IMG/VR virus record: IMGVR_UViG_3300028557_000138
Span: 1-30,288 of that record
DNA from: a virus
Length of the DNA: 30,288 bases
Strand: one strand, 5' to 3'
Below are positions 28,783-30,288 of this stretch, one piece after another. A program made the translations under genes and the position numbers. Positions within the stretch are counted from its first letter, which is position 1; each line of letters starts with the position of its first letter. A model generated the notes under the pieces. It did no database searches, was not told where the DNA came from, and worked only from the letters and a program-made list of their open reading frames with translations.

Positions 28783-29610
28783 ATGTTTGACAAAGAAGCC
28801 ATCAACGCCCTGCAAGAAGGTACGTCCATTGATCAGGCCCGATCTGCCCTGGAGTTCTGCAAAACCACCGACGATTTGGCAGCCCTGCCTAGCGACTTCA
28901 AGCTGCACGACCTGGAGCAATACCAGCAAAACCGCCGACGCGCCCGTGGCGTTATGGCCACTCACAGCTTGAGAGACTTTTCGGCATACACCAAGGTTCA
29001 CGCTGAAACCGGTGCCATCGTGTTTGTTGATGCAGATGAAATGAGCGCCACAGCGGTGCTGAACCTTGGCACTGCTACTGCGCCAGGTCACACCGACAAC
29101 CGCGCCAAGCTGCAACTGAAGCGCACCGCAGCCTACTCGGCATTGAAGTCCAATGCCTCCAGCGTCCAGGCGATCAGCCAACTGAAAGCCGCTGAGTTCT
29201 TGGAAGACTGGCCTGGCCATGTCCAGTGCTTCAATGACGATGGCACCATCACACTGCCAAAGGCCATTGCAGCGATCCGCAAACTGTCCATCGAATCCAT
29301 GCGCAACCTGCAGTCCAGCGAGCAGTCGCTCAGCGCCAGCAAAAGCACATTTGAATCGGTGAAGGCAACCAGCGCCGAGCCGATCCCAACCACGATTTAC
29401 TTTGACTGCGAGCCGTACCACGGCCTGAAGTCGCGCCAGTTTGTTTTGCGCCTGGGCGTGCTGACTGGTGGCGACAAGCCAGCGATCAGCCTGCGCATCG
29501 TGAAGCAAGAACTGCACGACGAAGAAATGGCCAACGAGTTCGCCGACATGGCACGCGAAGCCCTTGGGTCTGAACTGCCTGTCTTGATTGGCTCCTATGC
29601 CAGCAAGTAA
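28783..29610 (+). CDS. DUF2303 family protein (YfdQ-like)
   Basis: This 275-residue protein has GAAAGAC upstream of the start at 28783. Family marks are LPSDFKLHDLEQYQQNRRRARG near residue 35-60, HSLRDFSAYTKVHAETGAIVFVDAD, the AYSALKS block and LRLGVLTGGDKPAISLRIVKQE near the end. These fit DUF2303, seen in many lambdoid phages beside early recombination genes (YfdQ in the E. coli prophage CPS-53). The biochemical role is unknown. The preceding 120-residue gene is its usual companion. No truncation or odd residues were noticed. Confidence 0.82.
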   Translation: MFDKEAINALQEGTSIDQARSALEFCKTTDDLAALPSDFKLHDLEQYQQNRRRARGVMATHSLRDFSAYTKVHAETGAIVFVDADEMSATAVLNLGTATAPGHTDNRAKLQLKRTAAYSALKSNASSVQAISQLKAAEFLEDWPGHVQCFNDDGTITLPKAIAAIRKLSIESMRNLQSSEQSLSASKSTFESVKATSAEPIPTTIYFDCEPYHGLKSRQFVLRLGVLTGGDKPAISLRIVKQELHDEEMANEFADMAREALGSELPVLIGSYASK

Positions 29611-29634
29611 TCATTCAAAACAAACGGAGAAACT

Positions 29635-29862
29635 ATGAGCACACGCATTTACCTGGTCACCGACGTGGAGACCAACAAACACCGCCTGATTCGCGCAGGC
29701 AACCAGGCGCAGGCCATCCGGCACGCCGCACAGACCCGATTCGACATCGAGGTGGCTGGCCAAGACGATCTGGTGAGCCTGCTGACTGGTGGAATTCCGG
29801 TTGAGATGGCTGGCGCTGGTGCCACAGCCGACATGTTTGAAGAAGCGCAGGAGGCAGCATGA
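29635..29862 (+). CDS. Small hypothetical early protein
   Basis: The protein has 75 residues from the ATG at 29635, with GGAGAAAC upstream. It begins MSTRIYLVTDVETNKHRLI with an obvious beta-hairpin, followed by a helix NQAQAIRHAAQTRFDIEV and an acidic Ala-rich tail. Short proteins of the form RxYLVxD-xxxxxxRL-x-x-A-x-x-x-x-A-x-R appear in early phage operons, often near a DNA-binding partner, which here is the Arc-like gene that overlaps its stop. A role as an antitoxin-like or host-interaction factor is possible; it is not supported by a motif. Confidence 0.6.
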   Translation: MSTRIYLVTDVETNKHRLIRAGNQAQAIRHAAQTRFDIEVAGQDDLVSLLTGGIPVEMAGAGATADMFEEAQEAA

Positions 29863-30011
29863 CAACCGGCAACAAACGCCAATACGTGACCGTGCGCCTT
29901 CCGGACGACATCATGGCCAAGCTCAAGGCCGAGGCCGAGCGCAACACCCGCAGCCTGTCTGCCCAGGTGCTGCATTACCTGAAGCAAGGCTTGGAAAAGG
30001 TGAAAGCATGA
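29859..30011 (+). CDS. Arc-like ribbon-helix-helix DNA-binding protein
   Basis: The protein has 50 residues; the ATG at 29859 overlaps the upstream TGA and GGAGG lies nearby. The whole sequence is one ribbon-helix-helix domain: strand RQYVTVRLPDDIMAKLKAEA, then a helix with N-T-R-S-L-S-A-Q-V-L-H-Y-L and a second helix ending LKQGLEKVKA. This is the shape and length of the P22 Arc repressor (53 residues) and its relatives. Dimers would bind DNA through the ribbon. In this operon it may regulate early transcription. The gene is too short to be obvious from size alone, but the fold motif is strong. Confidence 0.82.
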   Translation: MTTGNKRQYVTVRLPDDIMAKLKAEAERNTRSLSAQVLHYLKQGLEKVKA

Positions 30012-30136
30012 AGCGAGGCTGGCAGTTTGACGTGGAGTGGTTCAAGCGTCGCTGGCCGCTGTTTGTGTGCGGCATTCACCAAGGCCAGTTCTGCCTGTGC
30101 CTTTGGGTGGTCGATGTGACCATCTGGAGATACTGA
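30008..30136 (+). CDS. Tiny 42-residue Trp/Cys-rich protein
   Basis: The ATG at 30008 overlaps the Arc-like stop (ATGA), and the TGA at 30134-30136 overlaps the next start (TGATG). The product reads MKRGWQFDVEWFKRRWPLFV, then CGIHQGQFCLCLWVVDVTIW and RY. The four or five tryptophans and hydrophobic run of about 20 residues may be a membrane or protein-contact segment. Both junctions are tight overlaps typical of the operon, which is the main evidence for its reality. Function unknown. Confidence 0.5.
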   Translation: MKRGWQFDVEWFKRRWPLFVCGIHQGQFCLCLWVVDVTIWRY

Positions 30137-30288
30137 TGGACAAGCGCTATGTCCTGATGGCCGTCCTACGGCCTTCATCCATCCACCTGGCCGCGTGCCG
30201 GGCACTTTCCTGTGGTTCACGGCCAGCGATGGCTGTGTTCCTTGACCGAGTTGAAAAGACATTCAGCATCCTGGAGTACAAGCCATGA
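30136..30288 (+). CDS. Tiny 50-residue protein ending at the window edge
   Basis: The start at 30136 overlaps the previous stop (TGATG), and the TGA is at 30286-30288, exactly at the window end. An ATG inside the last bases (30285-30287) probably starts the next gene beyond the window. It begins MDKRYVLMAVLRPSSIHLA and ends FLDRVEKTFSILEYKP. It is basic and helical with no clear motif. The gene is supported by the overlapping junctions only. I do not recognise it. Confidence 0.5.
   Translation: MDKRYVLMAVLRPSSIHLAACRALSCGSRPAMAVFLDRVEKTFSILEYKP

Noticed and set aside
1-30288. Very frequent TTGGCC/GGCCAA words
   Set aside because: They come from common Ala-Lys and Leu-Ala codon pairs (GCC AAG, TTG GCC) and are spread through coding frames, so they are not a positioned repeat family.

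Overview
The window is about 30 kb of a tailed-phage genome (or an intact prophage segment) with a P22-type podovirus virion. The coat, scaffold, portal, gp4-like, gp10-like, ejection and tailspike genes occur in the P22 order. The early region is lambda-like: a Cro-like repressor, a DnaC/lambda P-like helicase loader, NinB and NinG, and on the other strand ERF annealase, YqaJ exonuclease and SSB. No integrase, attachment site, tRNA, rRNA or CRISPR array was seen. Base composition is moderately GC-rich, and the style of the small accessory genes suggests a beta-proteobacterial (Comamonadaceae-like, freshwater) host; this is an inference from gene style, not a direct marker.

Layout. Positions 25855 down to 1 form one leftward transcription unit. 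It runs from the Cro-like regulator (25855-25643) through a DUF1376-type initiator, the P-like loader, a Zn-binding protein, NinB, a dATP/dGTP pyrophosphohydrolase-like protein, NinG and a ParB-methyltransferase fusion. It then passes directly into terminase small subunit, an inserted GIY-YIG homing endonuclease, terminase large subunit, portal, scaffold and coat. A strong factor-independent terminator (14625-14645) follows the coat gene. After it come three tiny Lys-rich proteins, gp4-like and gp10-like tail factors, several beta-rich minor structural proteins, three ejection-type proteins, a tailspike with a C1q-like tip, a detached copy of that tip, and small membrane proteins ending in a holin cut by the window edge. 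Positions 25979 to 30288 form a rightward early operon: ERF, YqaJ exonuclease, SSB, DUF2303, a ribbon-helix-helix regulator and small unknowns. The two units diverge from a 123-bp AT-rich control region.

The genes are very tightly packed. Most starts overlap the preceding stop (ATGA or TGATG), so translational coupling is the rule, and no gene-free stretch exceeds about 125 bases. The rightward operon and the NinB/NinG pair together make a recombination kit. The leftward unit initiates replication, modifies DNA, packages it and builds the particle.

Points worth a second look: an 11-G homopolymer inside the ParB-methyltransferase gene; an apparent one-base frameshift in the pyrophosphohydrolase, whose repair restores both a conserved C-terminus and an ATGA junction; a homing endonuclease wedged between the terminase genes; five tandem 7-bp repeats inside the replication initiator gene, possibly an origin; a probably leaderless Cro-like gene with no CI between the divergent operons; and a duplicated C1q-like receptor-tip domain.
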